Shown here: in pieces, positions 26,079-34,265 of the stretch
Position numbering within the stretch: the stretch's first letter is position 1
How the letters are laid out: every line of letters starts with the position of its first letter
Assembly (NCBI GenBank): GCA_900473745.1
Contig: UCMW01000005.1
Span: 186,358 to 250,357, forward strand
Source of the DNA: Hyphomicrobiales bacterium
GTDB lineage: Bacteria; Pseudomonadota; Alphaproteobacteria; Rhizobiales; Rhizobiaceae
Reading direction: 5' to 3'
Length of the DNA stretch: 64,000 nucleotides
Position numbers and translations under genes: made by a program
Notes under the pieces: model-generated
Told to the model about the DNA's origin: nothing
Databases searched by the model: none
What the model saw: the letters and a program-made list of their open reading frames with translations, nothing else

Positions 26079-29000
26079 ATGACGTCGCCCATTTCCCTGC
26101 TCAGCCCTGCCCAGATCCGGGCACTTCCCAATTCGACGGTCAGCTCCTGGTCGGACGATGAGGTGAGCCAGCTCTCCAGCTCGCAGGTCAACGCGCTGAC
26201 GTCGTCCCAGATATCCGCGCTACAAACCGAAGCGGTGGCGGGCCTCTCGACCTCACAGCTCAAGGCAATCGCCCCCCGTTCCATCACGGGCCTCACCCTG
26301 GACCAGATCACGGCTCTTTCGACCGAGGATGTCTCCAGTCTGGTCACCACCCAGGTCGCAGCCATGACGGCAACCCAGCTCGGGGGCCTGAACGCCGAAC
26401 AGTCTGAGGCATTGACGCCAGCCCAGATCGCGAGACTGACCGCGACCCAGCTCAGCGCCTTCAGCGCCGAAGACCTTGCGACCTTCTCCGCCGAGGACAT
26501 CGCCGCCATCAATACGGCCGCTCTCAGGGGACAGTCGCCGGAACGGCTGGCCGGGCTCTCGACAACTCAGATTGCCGCATTCAAACCCACTCAGATCGCA
26601 GCCTTGACCCCTGGGCAAATTGCAGCGCTGACACCTGCCCAGGTCGCAGCCTTCTCGAACACGCAGATTTCGGCCTTGAGCGCGACCCAGGTTGCCGCCT
26701 TGACGACCGACCAGCTCGGAGCTCTGTCGACGACACAATTTACCGCGATCAGTGCCCGCGCCGCTGTGGGACTGAGCACAACCCAGATCGCTGCGCTCGG
26801 AAACGAAAAGGTCGGAGCGATGACGACCGCCCAGTTGGGCGTGCTCAACTCCAGGCAACTTGCCGCACTGAGCGTCGATCAGGTTGCAGGTTTCTCGACC
26901 AGCCAGCTTGCCGCCATCAATCCGCGCGCCATTTCGGGCCTCACCACCGATCAGGTGGCAGGGCTGTCTCCCGCTCAGGTCGCAAGCCTGACCGGCGCGC
27001 AGATTACCGCGCTGACACGGACCCAGATGTCGGCCTTCAGCGATGATCAGCTTGCCGCTCTGACCACGACGCAGATCAGGGCCTTGAGTGCGACACAGAT
27101 TGCCGCACTGCCGACCGCCACGGTCGCCGGCTTCACGACCACCCAGATTGCCGCACTCGCTCCCAAGACCATAGCCGGCCTGAACGCCGATCAACTCACG
27201 GCGATGAGCGTCGAGCAGCTGCGGAGCCTGAGCACGTCCCAGATTGCCGCCATGTCGGCAACACAGGTCGCCAGCCTTTCGACAACCCAGATTGCCGGCT
27301 TGTCGCCTGCCCAGATCGGTGCCTTCAGCTCCCCGGCCGTCACCGGCCTCACCTCGTCCCAGATCTCCACGCTGAGCCTCAGCCAGATCGCCGCCATGTC
27401 GACGACGCAGATTTCGGCGCTGAAGGCAACGCAGGTGGCAGCCTTGACGCCCGATCAGATCGCAGGCTTTACGCCGACGCAGATCCGCGGCCTGACCGGC
27501 AACCAGATCGTTGCCATGCCGGTGGACGCCATCGCCAGTTTCTCGGGCGAGCAGATTGCCGCTCTCAGCGTCCGCGCCATAGCGGGCCTCACTGCCGACC
27601 AGATCGGTGCGATGTCGATGGATCAGCTGGATGGGCTGAGCACCACGCAGATCGGCGCCCTCAGCGCTGCACAGATCGCGGCCATGCCGGCAGAGTTGAT
27701 CGACGCCATGAGCCCGGCGAAGATCGCGGCCATCAGCACGAAGGCAATCACAGGCCTTACGGCAGAACGCATGGCAGCCCTTGGGCCTGACCAGATCGGG
27801 GCACTGACGAGTGCACAGATCAAGGCCCTGAAGGCGGAGCAGATCTCCGGACTGACGGCCTTCCAGACCGAGGCGATGTCGAACGGCCAGATTGCAGCCC
27901 TGACGGCAGCGCAGATTTCGGCACTTTCCGTGAGCGCGGTAAAGGCTTGGTCGCCGTCACAGATCGCATCACTTTCGCCAACCTCGATCACGGGACTGAC
28001 CACAGATCAGATCACTGCTCTTGAGGACAGCCAGATCGACGGCCTCACCGCCGCGCAGATCGCGAGGATGACTGGCCCGCAGATTGGAGCACTGTCCGAA
28101 ACCCAGCTGGCAGCATTGCTCCCGGCGGAGATTGCAGCGATCTCGACGAGCGCCATCTCCTCCATCTCCGCAGACAAGATCGACAGCCTGAGCCTCGAAC
28201 AGATTGCCAGACTGACGACGGCCCAGATCGCCGCCATGAAGAACGAACAGGTCGTCGCCTTCACGCCGACCCAGCTCGCCTCATTGAGCGCAAGCCAGCT
28301 GCAGGCCGTCACGGCAGCCCAGATCGCATCGTTGTCGCCGAGCAATATCGCGTCGCTGTCGCGTGAACAGATTGCAGGCTTGTCCGCGCGCACCATTTCC
28401 GCCCTCAGTACCGATCAGATCGCCGCCATGTCGGCCGATCAGATCGATGCCATGACGGCGACACAGATTTCCGGCCTGACCGCAGCGCAACTCGGCGCCA
28501 TGCGCAAATCCGACATCCTCGCCTTCCTGCCGACCGAGATCGCCGCGATCAACACCAGCGCATTCGCGAGCTTGGATGCCGAAACCATCGCGGCGCTGAA
28601 CCTGGACCAGATCGCAGCCCTGACGCCGGCTCAGCTTGGCGCGATGAACGCGGAACAGGTGGCCGCCTTGACGCCGACCCAGGTGGACGTGTTGAGCGCA
28701 AAACAGATGGCCGGATTTGGTGCGACACAGGCTGCAGCGTTGACGACGGCCGCGCTCGGGGCCATGTCGCAGGAACAAATCGCGGCGCTGAGCGGGGCGG
28801 CAATATCCGCCCTGTCGACAAGCCAGATCGCATCACTGTCCACCAACCAGATCGAAGCCTTGACCACTGCGCAGATGGGCGCACTGACCGCAACGCAGGT
28901 CGCCGCCCTGACGCCGACCCAGCTTGCCAACCTGCCGACGGCGAAGCTGGCTGCCCTCAGCGCAGCCGGGATTGCCGGCATGACGACTCAGCAGATTGCC

Positions 29001-30326
29001 GCATTGGGCTCCGACCAGATCAGTGCCCTGACGGCTGCCCAGATCGCCTCCCTGACACCGGCTCAGATCGGGGCCCTCACGCCGCAACAGGTGACCCTCC
29101 TTTCGACGACGCAGATCGGCGCGCTTGGCGCCAGTCAGGTCGCCGCTTTGTCGAACGACAGTCTGGCCACCCTGACGAGCGAGAAGATCGCCGCACTGAA
29201 TGCCAAGGCAATCCCGGGCCTCACCACCAGCCAGATCGCCTCCATGTCGACGACACAGATCGACAGTCTCAGCCAGACCCAGATTGCCGCCTTGACCGCC
29301 TCGCAGATCGGCGCGCTCTCGTCGGCGCAGCTGGCGACGCTCTCCAACGCCGAACTTGCCGCGATCGCGCCGACCGCGATCTCCGGCCTGTCGGCCGCCA
29401 ACATCGCCGGCTTGAGCCAGGAACAGATCGGGGTGCTGACGGCAGCACAGGTCGGCGCCTTGACCTTCGATCAGCTGAATGCCCTGCGGCCCGACCAGCT
29501 CGGCGTCATGACCGCAACGCAGATCGGCGCTCTGACGGCAACCCAGATTGCCTCGCTGTCGGCAGGAACCATCTCGGCCCTCTCTGCCACACAGATTGCG
29601 GCCATCTCCACGAAGGCCATTCCGGGCTTGAGCACCGCACAGATTGCGACGCTGACGGCCAGCCAGATCGACGCAATGACCTCCGCCCAGTTCGGCGCGT
29701 TGAACGCCACGCAGCTGGCCGCCTTCAGCCCGACCGCACTCGAAACTCTGACCTCCGCAGACATTGCGGCCTTGTCGCCGAGTGCCATTGGCGGTCTGGC
29801 GCCTGCGGTCTTTGCAACGCTGCAGCCTGAGCAGATCTCCGCCCTGACCACGGGCCAGGTTGCAGCTCTCAGCTATCATCAGTTGCGGGCGATGACGCAG
29901 GACCAGGTCGGGGCATTGACCACCGCCCAGGTCGGCGCGATGAACGCCATCCAGCTGGCGACACTGGGCACGGACAAGCTGAACTTCTTGTCGACAACCC
30001 AGATCGCAGCCATGGACCCGAAGGCGATCGGCGGCTTGACGGTGACACAGGTCAGCGCGCTCTCTGCGGACCAGGCGGAGGCCTTGACGCCGGCTCAGGT
30101 CGCCGGTTTGAATTCGGCGCAGTTGACGGCCCTTGGCGCCACCAATTTCAGAACCTTCTCGGCTGAAGACATCGCAGCCATCAGTGCTCAGGCGCTTCCT
30201 GGCCTGACGGTGAGCCAGATCTCCAACATGACGCCAGCCCAGCTCCAGGCGATCAGCGCCACCCAGTCCAACAATCTGAGCCCTGAGCAGATCGCAGCGG
30301 TGCTTGCGGCCTATCAGGCCGTCTGA
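26079..30326 (+). CDS. Giant octapeptide-repeat protein, 176 tandem octads, function unknown
   Basis: A 1415-residue protein with no recognised domain. After 7 residues (MTSPISL) the whole chain is 176 consecutive eight-residue units with no insertion or deletion out of phase. The consensus is L/M/F-S/T-x-x-Q-I/V-x-A/G, as in LSTTQIAA or LTPAQIGA, and octad k begins at residue 8k. Position 1 and position 6 are hydrophobic. Ser/Thr at position 2 with Gln at 5 looks like a helix N-cap and capping box, so a regular solenoid of very short helices is my inference. There is no Cys, no signal peptide and no membrane segment. A second period of 17 octads is described separately. The gene stands alone, with an AAGAGG site before the ATG. 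Adhesin, scaffold and storage roles are all open. Confidence 0.93.
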   Translation: MTSPISLLSPAQIRALPNSTVSSWSDDEVSQLSSSQVNALTSSQISALQTEAVAGLSTSQLKAIAPRSITGLTLDQITALSTEDVSSLVTTQVAAMTATQLGGLNAEQSEALTPAQIARLTATQLSAFSAEDLATFSAEDIAAINTAALRGQSPERLAGLSTTQIAAFKPTQIAALTPGQIAALTPAQVAAFSNTQISALSATQVAALTTDQLGALSTTQFTAISARAAVGLSTTQIAALGNEKVGAMTTAQLGVLNSRQLAALSVDQVAGFSTSQLAAINPRAISGLTTDQVAGLSPAQVASLTGAQITALTRTQMSAFSDDQLAALTTTQIRALSATQIAALPTATVAGFTTTQIAALAPKTIAGLNADQLTAMSVEQLRSLSTSQIAAMSATQVASLSTTQIAGLSPAQIGAFSSPAVTGLTSSQISTLSLSQIAAMSTTQISALKATQVAALTPDQIAGFTPTQIRGLTGNQIVAMPVDAIASFSGEQIAALSVRAIAGLTADQIGAMSMDQLDGLSTTQIGALSAAQIAAMPAELIDAMSPAKIAAISTKAITGLTAERMAALGPDQIGALTSAQIKALKAEQISGLTAFQTEAMSNGQIAALTAAQISALSVSAVKAWSPSQIASLSPTSITGLTTDQITALEDSQIDGLTAAQIARMTGPQIGALSETQLAALLPAEIAAISTSAISSISADKIDSLSLEQIARLTTAQIAAMKNEQVVAFTPTQLASLSASQLQAVTAAQIASLSPSNIASLSREQIAGLSARTISALSTDQIAAMSADQIDAMTATQISGLTAAQLGAMRKSDILAFLPTEIAAINTSAFASLDAETIAALNLDQIAALTPAQLGAMNAEQVAALTPTQVDVLSAKQMAGFGATQAAALTTAALGAMSQEQIAALSGAAISALSTSQIASLSTNQIEALTTAQMGALTATQVAALTPTQLANLPTAKLAALSAAGIAGMTTQQIAALGSDQISALTAAQIASLTPAQIGALTPQQVTLLSTTQIGALGASQVAALSNDSLATLTSEKIAALNAKAIPGLTTSQIASMSTTQIDSLSQTQIAALTASQIGALSSAQLATLSNAELAAIAPTAISGLSAANIAGLSQEQIGVLTAAQVGALTFDQLNALRPDQLGVMTATQIGALTATQIASLSAGTISALSATQIAAISTKAIPGLSTAQIATLTASQIDAMTSAQFGALNATQLAAFSPTALETLTSADIAALSPSAIGGLAPAVFATLQPEQISALTTGQVAALSYHQLRAMTQDQVGALTTAQVGAMNAIQLATLGTDKLNFLSTTQIAAMDPKAIGGLTVTQVSALSADQAEALTPAQVAGLNSAQLTALGATNFRTFSAEDIAAISAQALPGLTVSQISNMTPAQLQAISATQSNNLSPEQIAAVLAAYQAV
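26508..30179 (+). repeat. Nine 408 bp super-repeats (17 octads, 136 residues each) inside the octad protein
   Basis: Octads in which the position-5 Gln is replaced by Ala/Gly, in the style INPRAISG or ISTKAITG, start each unit at 26508, 26916, 27324, 27732, 28140, 28548, 28956, 29364 and 29772, with a tenth at 30180. A second such octad lies exactly 10 octads later in every unit. At unit offsets 2-7, 11, 13 and 14 position 5 is Gln in all nine units. Offsets 0 and 10 are never Gln, and offsets 1, 8, 15 and 16 are often not. The DNA of the units has diverged, so the period has been kept at protein level. Confidence 0.9.
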
Positions 30327-30336
30327 TGCCGTGGTC

Positions 30337-30363
30337 ATGAGGTCGGCCAACAGCCGGCCTCAT
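30337..30363. terminator. Stem-loop between the octad gene and phnF
   Basis: An 11 bp stem (30337-30347 with 30353-30363, one G-T pair) and 5-base loop separate two converging genes. No good T-run follows on either strand, so its efficiency is uncertain. Confidence 0.55.
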
Positions 30364-30364
30364 C

Positions 30365-31084
30365 TCAGTTTCGGATCGTGAACTGGACACGATCCGCCGG
30401 GAACCGGGTCACCGCGAACTGGATCGGGAGACCTTGCGGGTCCGTATTGAGGGCGCGCGTGACGAGAACGATTGCACCCGGCGTCAACTCCAGATGCACC
30501 ACGTCGTCAGGCTCCGCATGAACGGCTGAAATCTCCGTCACGTCGCGCAGATAGTCATCGACGCCGCAGGCCGACAGGGCCCGGGTGATCGAACCGGTTT
30601 CGGCAAAGGCCTTGTCGATCCCGGCAAAACGTTCGGCGGGAAACCACATGGTCGAGCGCGAGACAGCCCGTCCATCCGCTTTTCGCACACCGTCCAATCT
30701 CAACACCTCGTCACCCGGCGACAGCTGCAAACGTCCGATCAGTTCAGACGTGGCTACTTCGCGCGTGGATGAAAGAAGAATACCCTTCAAATCACGCGCC
30801 TGCTCACCGATTCCTTCCGTAAAGCGCGTCCGCCGGCCGATCGGAAAATCGAACTTGTCGCGCTGGGTGATCATTGTACCGCGGCCCTGTGCCGCACGCA
30901 CGATCCCTTCCTGCTGAAGGGCTGCGAGCGCCGCGCGTACCGTGTGGCGGTTGACGCCGAATTCCTGCGCCAGCGCAGTCTCGGCCGGCACCATGCCCGT
31001 CCCGTCATAAAGACCTGCCAGGATATTGGCGCGGATCCGATCGGAAATCTGACGCCACAGGGCGACGCCCCTCTGTTTTTGCAT
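30365..31084 (-). CDS. phnF: Phosphonate metabolism transcriptional regulator PhnF
   Basis: A GntR regulator of the HutC/UTRA group, about 239 residues. The N-terminal winged helix (VPAETALAQEFGVNRHTVRA) is followed by a UTRA effector domain that ends VTRFPADRVQFTI. It is divergent from phnG and should repress the phn operon until phosphonate or phosphate shortage relieves it. The frame is open to a GTG at 31108, but that position lies inside a strong Pho-box-like sequence, so the ATG at 31084 (or GTG at 31087) is preferred. Confidence 0.88.
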   Translation of the reverse strand: MQKQRGVALWRQISDRIRANILAGLYDGTGMVPAETALAQEFGVNRHTVRAALAALQQEGIVRAAQGRGTMITQRDKFDFPIGRRTRFTEGIGEQARDLKGILLSSTREVATSELIGRLQLSPGDEVLRLDGVRKADGRAVSRSTMWFPAERFAGIDKAFAETGSITRALSACGVDDYLRDVTEISAVHAEPDDVVHLELTPGAIVLVTRALNTDPQGLPIQFAVTRFPADRVQFTIRN

Positions 31085-31101
31085 CACCGGAATTGGGCTC
31101 C

Positions 31102-31119
31102 CTGTCACAAGCTTGTCAC
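31102..31119 (+). promoter_or_regulatory. Pho box upstream of phnG
   Basis: CTGTCACAAGCTTGTCAC matches the rhizobial Pho-box consensus at 14 of 18 positions, with the TGTCAC direct repeat at the right 11-base spacing (31103 and 31114). It lies 68 bp before the phnG start and predicts PhoB activation under phosphate limitation. Confidence 0.75.
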
Positions 31120-31153
31120 GACCAGCGGTTACTCCTAAAGTAACTTGTATGGT

Positions 31154-31171
31154 TGTCTATATTACTAGACA
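31154..31171. promoter_or_regulatory. Candidate PhnF operator TGTCTA-N6-TAGACA
   Basis: A perfect inverted repeat with 6-base arms and a 6-base AT-rich spacer, between the Pho box and the phnG start. The TCTA/TAGA half-sites are the kind recognised by PhnF-type GntR regulators, and the site would block transcription when bound. Confidence 0.6.
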
Positions 31172-31186
31172 TTTCGAGGACTGACA

Positions 31187-31657
31187 ATGCACACAGCCAA
31201 CGAAATTCAATCCGGTGCACAATCCGACCGAAAGCGCATCGTCGACCTGCTGGCCAGAGCAAGCCTGGCCGAACTGCAAGATGCCCTTGCGACGATCGAC
31301 CCTGTTCCCGTCTTCACGGCGCTCCGCGGCCCGGAGACTGGCCTGTTGATGGTCAAGGGTCGCATTGGCGGCGGGGGCGCACCCTTCAATCTCGGTGAAG
31401 CGACCGTGAGCCGGGCCAGCGTGCGGCTCGCCGACGGACGGATCGGACACGGATATCGTCTCGGAACCGACCGGAAGGCTGCAAACCTGTCGGCCGTACT
31501 AGATGCCTTGGCACAAGAAGAGACGACGCGAGTAGCACTGGAATCTCGCCTCTTGGCTCCTCTCGAAGCCCGCCTTGCGTCGGAAGCCGAACAGCTCGAA
31601 GCCGAAACGGCCGCCACGAAGGTCGATTTCTTCACCATGGTTCGCGGAGAAGACTGA
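31187..31657 (+). CDS. phnG: Phosphonate C-P lyase system protein PhnG
   Basis: A 156-residue subunit of the C-P lyase core complex (PhnGHIJ). With PhnH and PhnI it takes part in forming alpha-D-ribose-1-methylphosphonate-5'-triphosphate from ATP and methylphosphonate. Recognisable parts are RKRIVDLLARASLAEL, the glycine-rich GRIGGGGAPFNLGEATVSRA and HGYRLGTDRKAA. It is the first gene of the plus-strand phn operon and shares one base with phnH (TGATG). The length agrees with the family. Confidence 0.95.
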   Translation: MHTANEIQSGAQSDRKRIVDLLARASLAELQDALATIDPVPVFTALRGPETGLLMVKGRIGGGGAPFNLGEATVSRASVRLADGRIGHGYRLGTDRKAANLSAVLDALAQEETTRVALESRLLAPLEARLASEAEQLEAETAATKVDFFTMVRGED

Positions 31658-32265
31658 TGCTTGACCATATCGAAACCCTGGACGGCGGCTTCCCCGACGC
31701 CGTAACACATGCGCAGAAAATCTTCCGCGCCGTCATGGATGCCATGGCGCGGCCCGGCAACTTGGGCCACGTCGAGGTGCCGGTCGCCCCGCCGGCACCG
31801 CTTGGCATCGCAGCCGGTGCTCTTCTGCTGGCACTCTGCGACCATGACACGCCCATCTGGGTCTCATCGACCCTTGCAAAATCGGCCCTCCCCGCCTGGA
31901 TCGGCTTCCATACCGGTGCAAGCCTGACCAGCGAGAGATCCGAAGCCAGGTTCGCCTTTGTCGAAGCCGGCATCCCGGTTCCTTCACTCACGCAGTTCGC
32001 GCTCGGTACCCAGGATTATCCGGATCGATCGACGACGCTCATGATCGAGGTCGCGGCGCTCGACGGCGGCCGGCCGCTGGAACTGACCGGCCCGGGCATT
32101 CGCGAAACCGCGGTGATCGCGCCGAAGGGTCTGCCGGAAACCTTTATGCGGCAGTGGAGTGACAATGGCGCGATCTTCCCGCGCGGGGTCGATGTCATCC
32201 TGACCTGCGACCGACGCTTTGCAGCACTTCCGCGCACCACCAAGATCCGTGAGATGGAGGCCTGA
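31657..32265 (+). CDS. phnH: Phosphonate C-P lyase system protein PhnH
   Basis: A 202-residue PhnH subunit of the C-P lyase core complex. It begins LDHIETLDGGFPDAVTHAQK and holds RAVMDAMARPG, the LLALCDHDTPIW segment and the C-terminal FPRGVDVILTCDRRFAALPRTT that marks the family. PhnH dimerises through a fold related to PLP-dependent transferases but binds no cofactor. The start codon overlaps the phnG stop by one base and the stop is 3 bp before phnI, so expression is coupled. Confidence 0.95.
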   Translation: MLDHIETLDGGFPDAVTHAQKIFRAVMDAMARPGNLGHVEVPVAPPAPLGIAAGALLLALCDHDTPIWVSSTLAKSALPAWIGFHTGASLTSERSEARFAFVEAGIPVPSLTQFALGTQDYPDRSTTLMIEVAALDGGRPLELTGPGIRETAVIAPKGLPETFMRQWSDNGAIFPRGVDVILTCDRRFAALPRTTKIREMEA

Positions 32266-32268
32266 GCC

Positions 32269-33375
32269 ATGTATGTTGCCGTCAAAGGTGGCGAAAAGGC
32301 CATCGCCAATGCGCACAAGCTCCTCGCCGACCGCCGCCGCGGTGACAGGTCGCTGCCGTCGGTGACGATCGACCAGATCGTTGCCCAACTCGGCCTCGCT
32401 GTCGACCGCGTCATGGCCGAAGCCTCGCTCTACGACTGCGCGCTGGCGGCCCTCGCCCTCAAGCAATCGCGCGGCGACATGATCGAGGCGATCTTTCTGC
32501 TGCGCGCCTATCGCACGACGCTGCCGCGCTTCGGCGCCTCGCGCCCCGTCGAGACAGGCCGGATGCGCGTCGAACGCCGCGTCTCCGCCACCTACAAGGA
32601 TCTGCCCGGCGGACAGCTACTTGGACCCACCTTCGACTATACCCACCGCCTGCTGGATCCTTCGCTGCTCCAGGACGACGCCGTGGAAACGGGCGAGCAA
32701 CGCGAGGAAGGTCTGGACCATGTCATGCGGGTCTCGGACATTCTCGACGGGGAAGGGCTGATCGAGCCGGACGGCGAGATGCCGGTAGATCACATCGCAG
32801 GCGACATCACCCGTGAACCGATGGAATTCCCCATGCCCCGCGACCTGCGCCTGCAAGCGCTCGCCCGCGGCGACGAGGGTTTCCTCCTCGCACTCGGCTA
32901 TTCGACCCAGCGCGGTTATGGCCGCTCGCATCCCTTTGTCGGCGAGATCCGCATGGGCCTCGTGGAGATCGAATTCGACGTGCCGGAACTCGGCTTTGCC
33001 GTCGCGCTCGGCGAAATCCGGGTGACCGAATGCCAGATGGTCAACCAGTTCAAGGGCTCGGCCAAGGCCCCGCCGCAGTTCACCCGCGGCTATGGTCTCG
33101 TGTTCGGCCAGAGCGAGCGCAAGGCCATGGCCATGTCGCTCGTCGACCGGGCGCTCCGCACCCAGGAATTCGGCGAAGACGTCGTAGCACCGGCCCAGGA
33201 CGAGGAATTCGTGATTTCCCATTGCGACAACGTCCAGGCGACCGGCTTCGTCGAACATCTGAAGCTGCCGCATTACGTCGACTTCCAGGCCGAACTGGAT
33301 CTCGTCCGCCGGGTGCGGGCGAAGCACGATGCCACCAAGACCGAACAGACAGAACTGAAGGAGGCAGCAGAATGA
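32269..33375 (+). CDS. phnI: Carbon-phosphorus lyase complex subunit PhnI
   Basis: A 368-residue PhnI, the nucleosidase subunit that swaps the adenine of ATP for phosphonate in the presence of PhnG and PhnH. It starts MYVAVKGGEKAIANAHKLLA and shows the conserved RGDRSLPSVTIDQI, EAIFLLRAYRTTLPRFG and, near the end, QDEEFVISHCDNVQATGFVE. The size is normal. It overlaps phnJ by four bases (ATGA). Confidence 0.96.
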   Translation: MYVAVKGGEKAIANAHKLLADRRRGDRSLPSVTIDQIVAQLGLAVDRVMAEASLYDCALAALALKQSRGDMIEAIFLLRAYRTTLPRFGASRPVETGRMRVERRVSATYKDLPGGQLLGPTFDYTHRLLDPSLLQDDAVETGEQREEGLDHVMRVSDILDGEGLIEPDGEMPVDHIAGDITREPMEFPMPRDLRLQALARGDEGFLLALGYSTQRGYGRSHPFVGEIRMGLVEIEFDVPELGFAVALGEIRVTECQMVNQFKGSAKAPPQFTRGYGLVFGQSERKAMAMSLVDRALRTQEFGEDVVAPAQDEEFVISHCDNVQATGFVEHLKLPHYVDFQAELDLVRRVRAKHDATKTEQTELKEAAE

Positions 33376-34265
33376 GCGCGCCGGCCACAGAACTCGCCAC
33401 CTACAATTTCGCCTATCTCGACGAACAAACCAAGCGAATGATCCGCCGCGCGATCCTGAAGGCGATCGCCATTCCTGGCTATCAGGTGCCCTTCGCCTCG
33501 CGCGAGATGCCCATGCCCTATGGCTGGGGCACCGGCGGCGTTCAGGTCACCGCTTCGATCATCGGACGCGATGACACGTTGAAGGTCATAGATCAGGGCG
33601 CCGACGACACGACAAACGCCGTCTCGATCCGGGCCTTCTTCCAGAAGGTGGCCGACGTCGCCGTGACCACGAAGACCAGCGAAGCAACAATCATCCAGAC
33701 CCGTCACCGCATACCCGAGGAGAAGCTGAAGGAAGGCCAGGTCTTGGTCTACCAGGTGCCGATCCCCGAACCTCTGCGCTTCCTCGAGCCCCGCGAAACC
33801 GAGACCCGCAAGATGCATGCGCTGGAAGAATACGGCCTCATGCATGTGAAGCTCTACGAAGACATCGCCAAGCATGGCCGGATCGCCACGACCTATGCCT
33901 ATCCGGTGAAGGTCGAGGGACGCTACGTCATGGACCCCTCGCCGACGCCGAAGTTCGACAATCCGAAGATGCACATGTCGGAAGCCCTGCAGCTCTTCGG
34001 CGCCGGTCGCGAGAAGCGCATCTATGCCGTGCCGCCCTACACCGACGTCGTCAGCCTCGATTTCGAGGACCATCCCTTCGAGATCCAGACCTTCGACAAG
34101 CCCTGCGCGCTCTGCGGTGCCCACAACGTCTATCTCGACGAAGTGGTGCTCGACGACAAGGGCGGCCGGATGTTCGTCTGCTCGGATACCGACCACTGCG
34201 AGACCCGCCAGGCCGAGGGCCATGCCGGCGAAATGCTCGCCCCGAATAAGGAGGCCGCCGAATGA
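33372..34265 (+). CDS. phnJ: Alpha-D-ribose 1-methylphosphonate 5-phosphate C-P lyase PhnJ
   Basis: A 297-residue radical-SAM enzyme that breaks the carbon-phosphorus bond, releasing methane or the corresponding alkane. The four essential cysteines are present as Cys245, Cys248, Cys270 and Cys276 (KPCALCGAHN and FVCSDTDHC), with the same spacing as E. coli PhnJ. The frame is open upstream from 33030, but that part overlaps phnI in another frame. The ATG at 33372 overlaps the phnI stop (ATGA). It also overlaps phnK by four bases. Confidence 0.96.
   Translation: MSAPATELATYNFAYLDEQTKRMIRRAILKAIAIPGYQVPFASREMPMPYGWGTGGVQVTASIIGRDDTLKVIDQGADDTTNAVSIRAFFQKVADVAVTTKTSEATIIQTRHRIPEEKLKEGQVLVYQVPIPEPLRFLEPRETETRKMHALEEYGLMHVKLYEDIAKHGRIATTYAYPVKVEGRYVMDPSPTPKFDNPKMHMSEALQLFGAGREKRIYAVPPYTDVVSLDFEDHPFEIQTFDKPCALCGAHNVYLDEVVLDDKGGRMFVCSDTDHCETRQAEGHAGEMLAPNKEAAE

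Noticed and set aside
26079..30326. Possible CRISPR-like or satellite DNA
   Set aside because: The periodicity is 24 bp at the protein-coding level with divergent DNA; there are no identical direct repeats with unique spacers and no cas genes.
28833..30350. Long minus-strand ORF (505 codons) rich in Gly-Asp and Arg, opposite the octad gene
   Set aside because: It is the antisense of a biased repeat: the periodic codons of the plus strand keep the opposite frame open and give a complementary eight-residue periodicity. It lacks a start site or homology of its own, as do the smaller minus-strand ORFs at 26253-27194 and 28281-28778.
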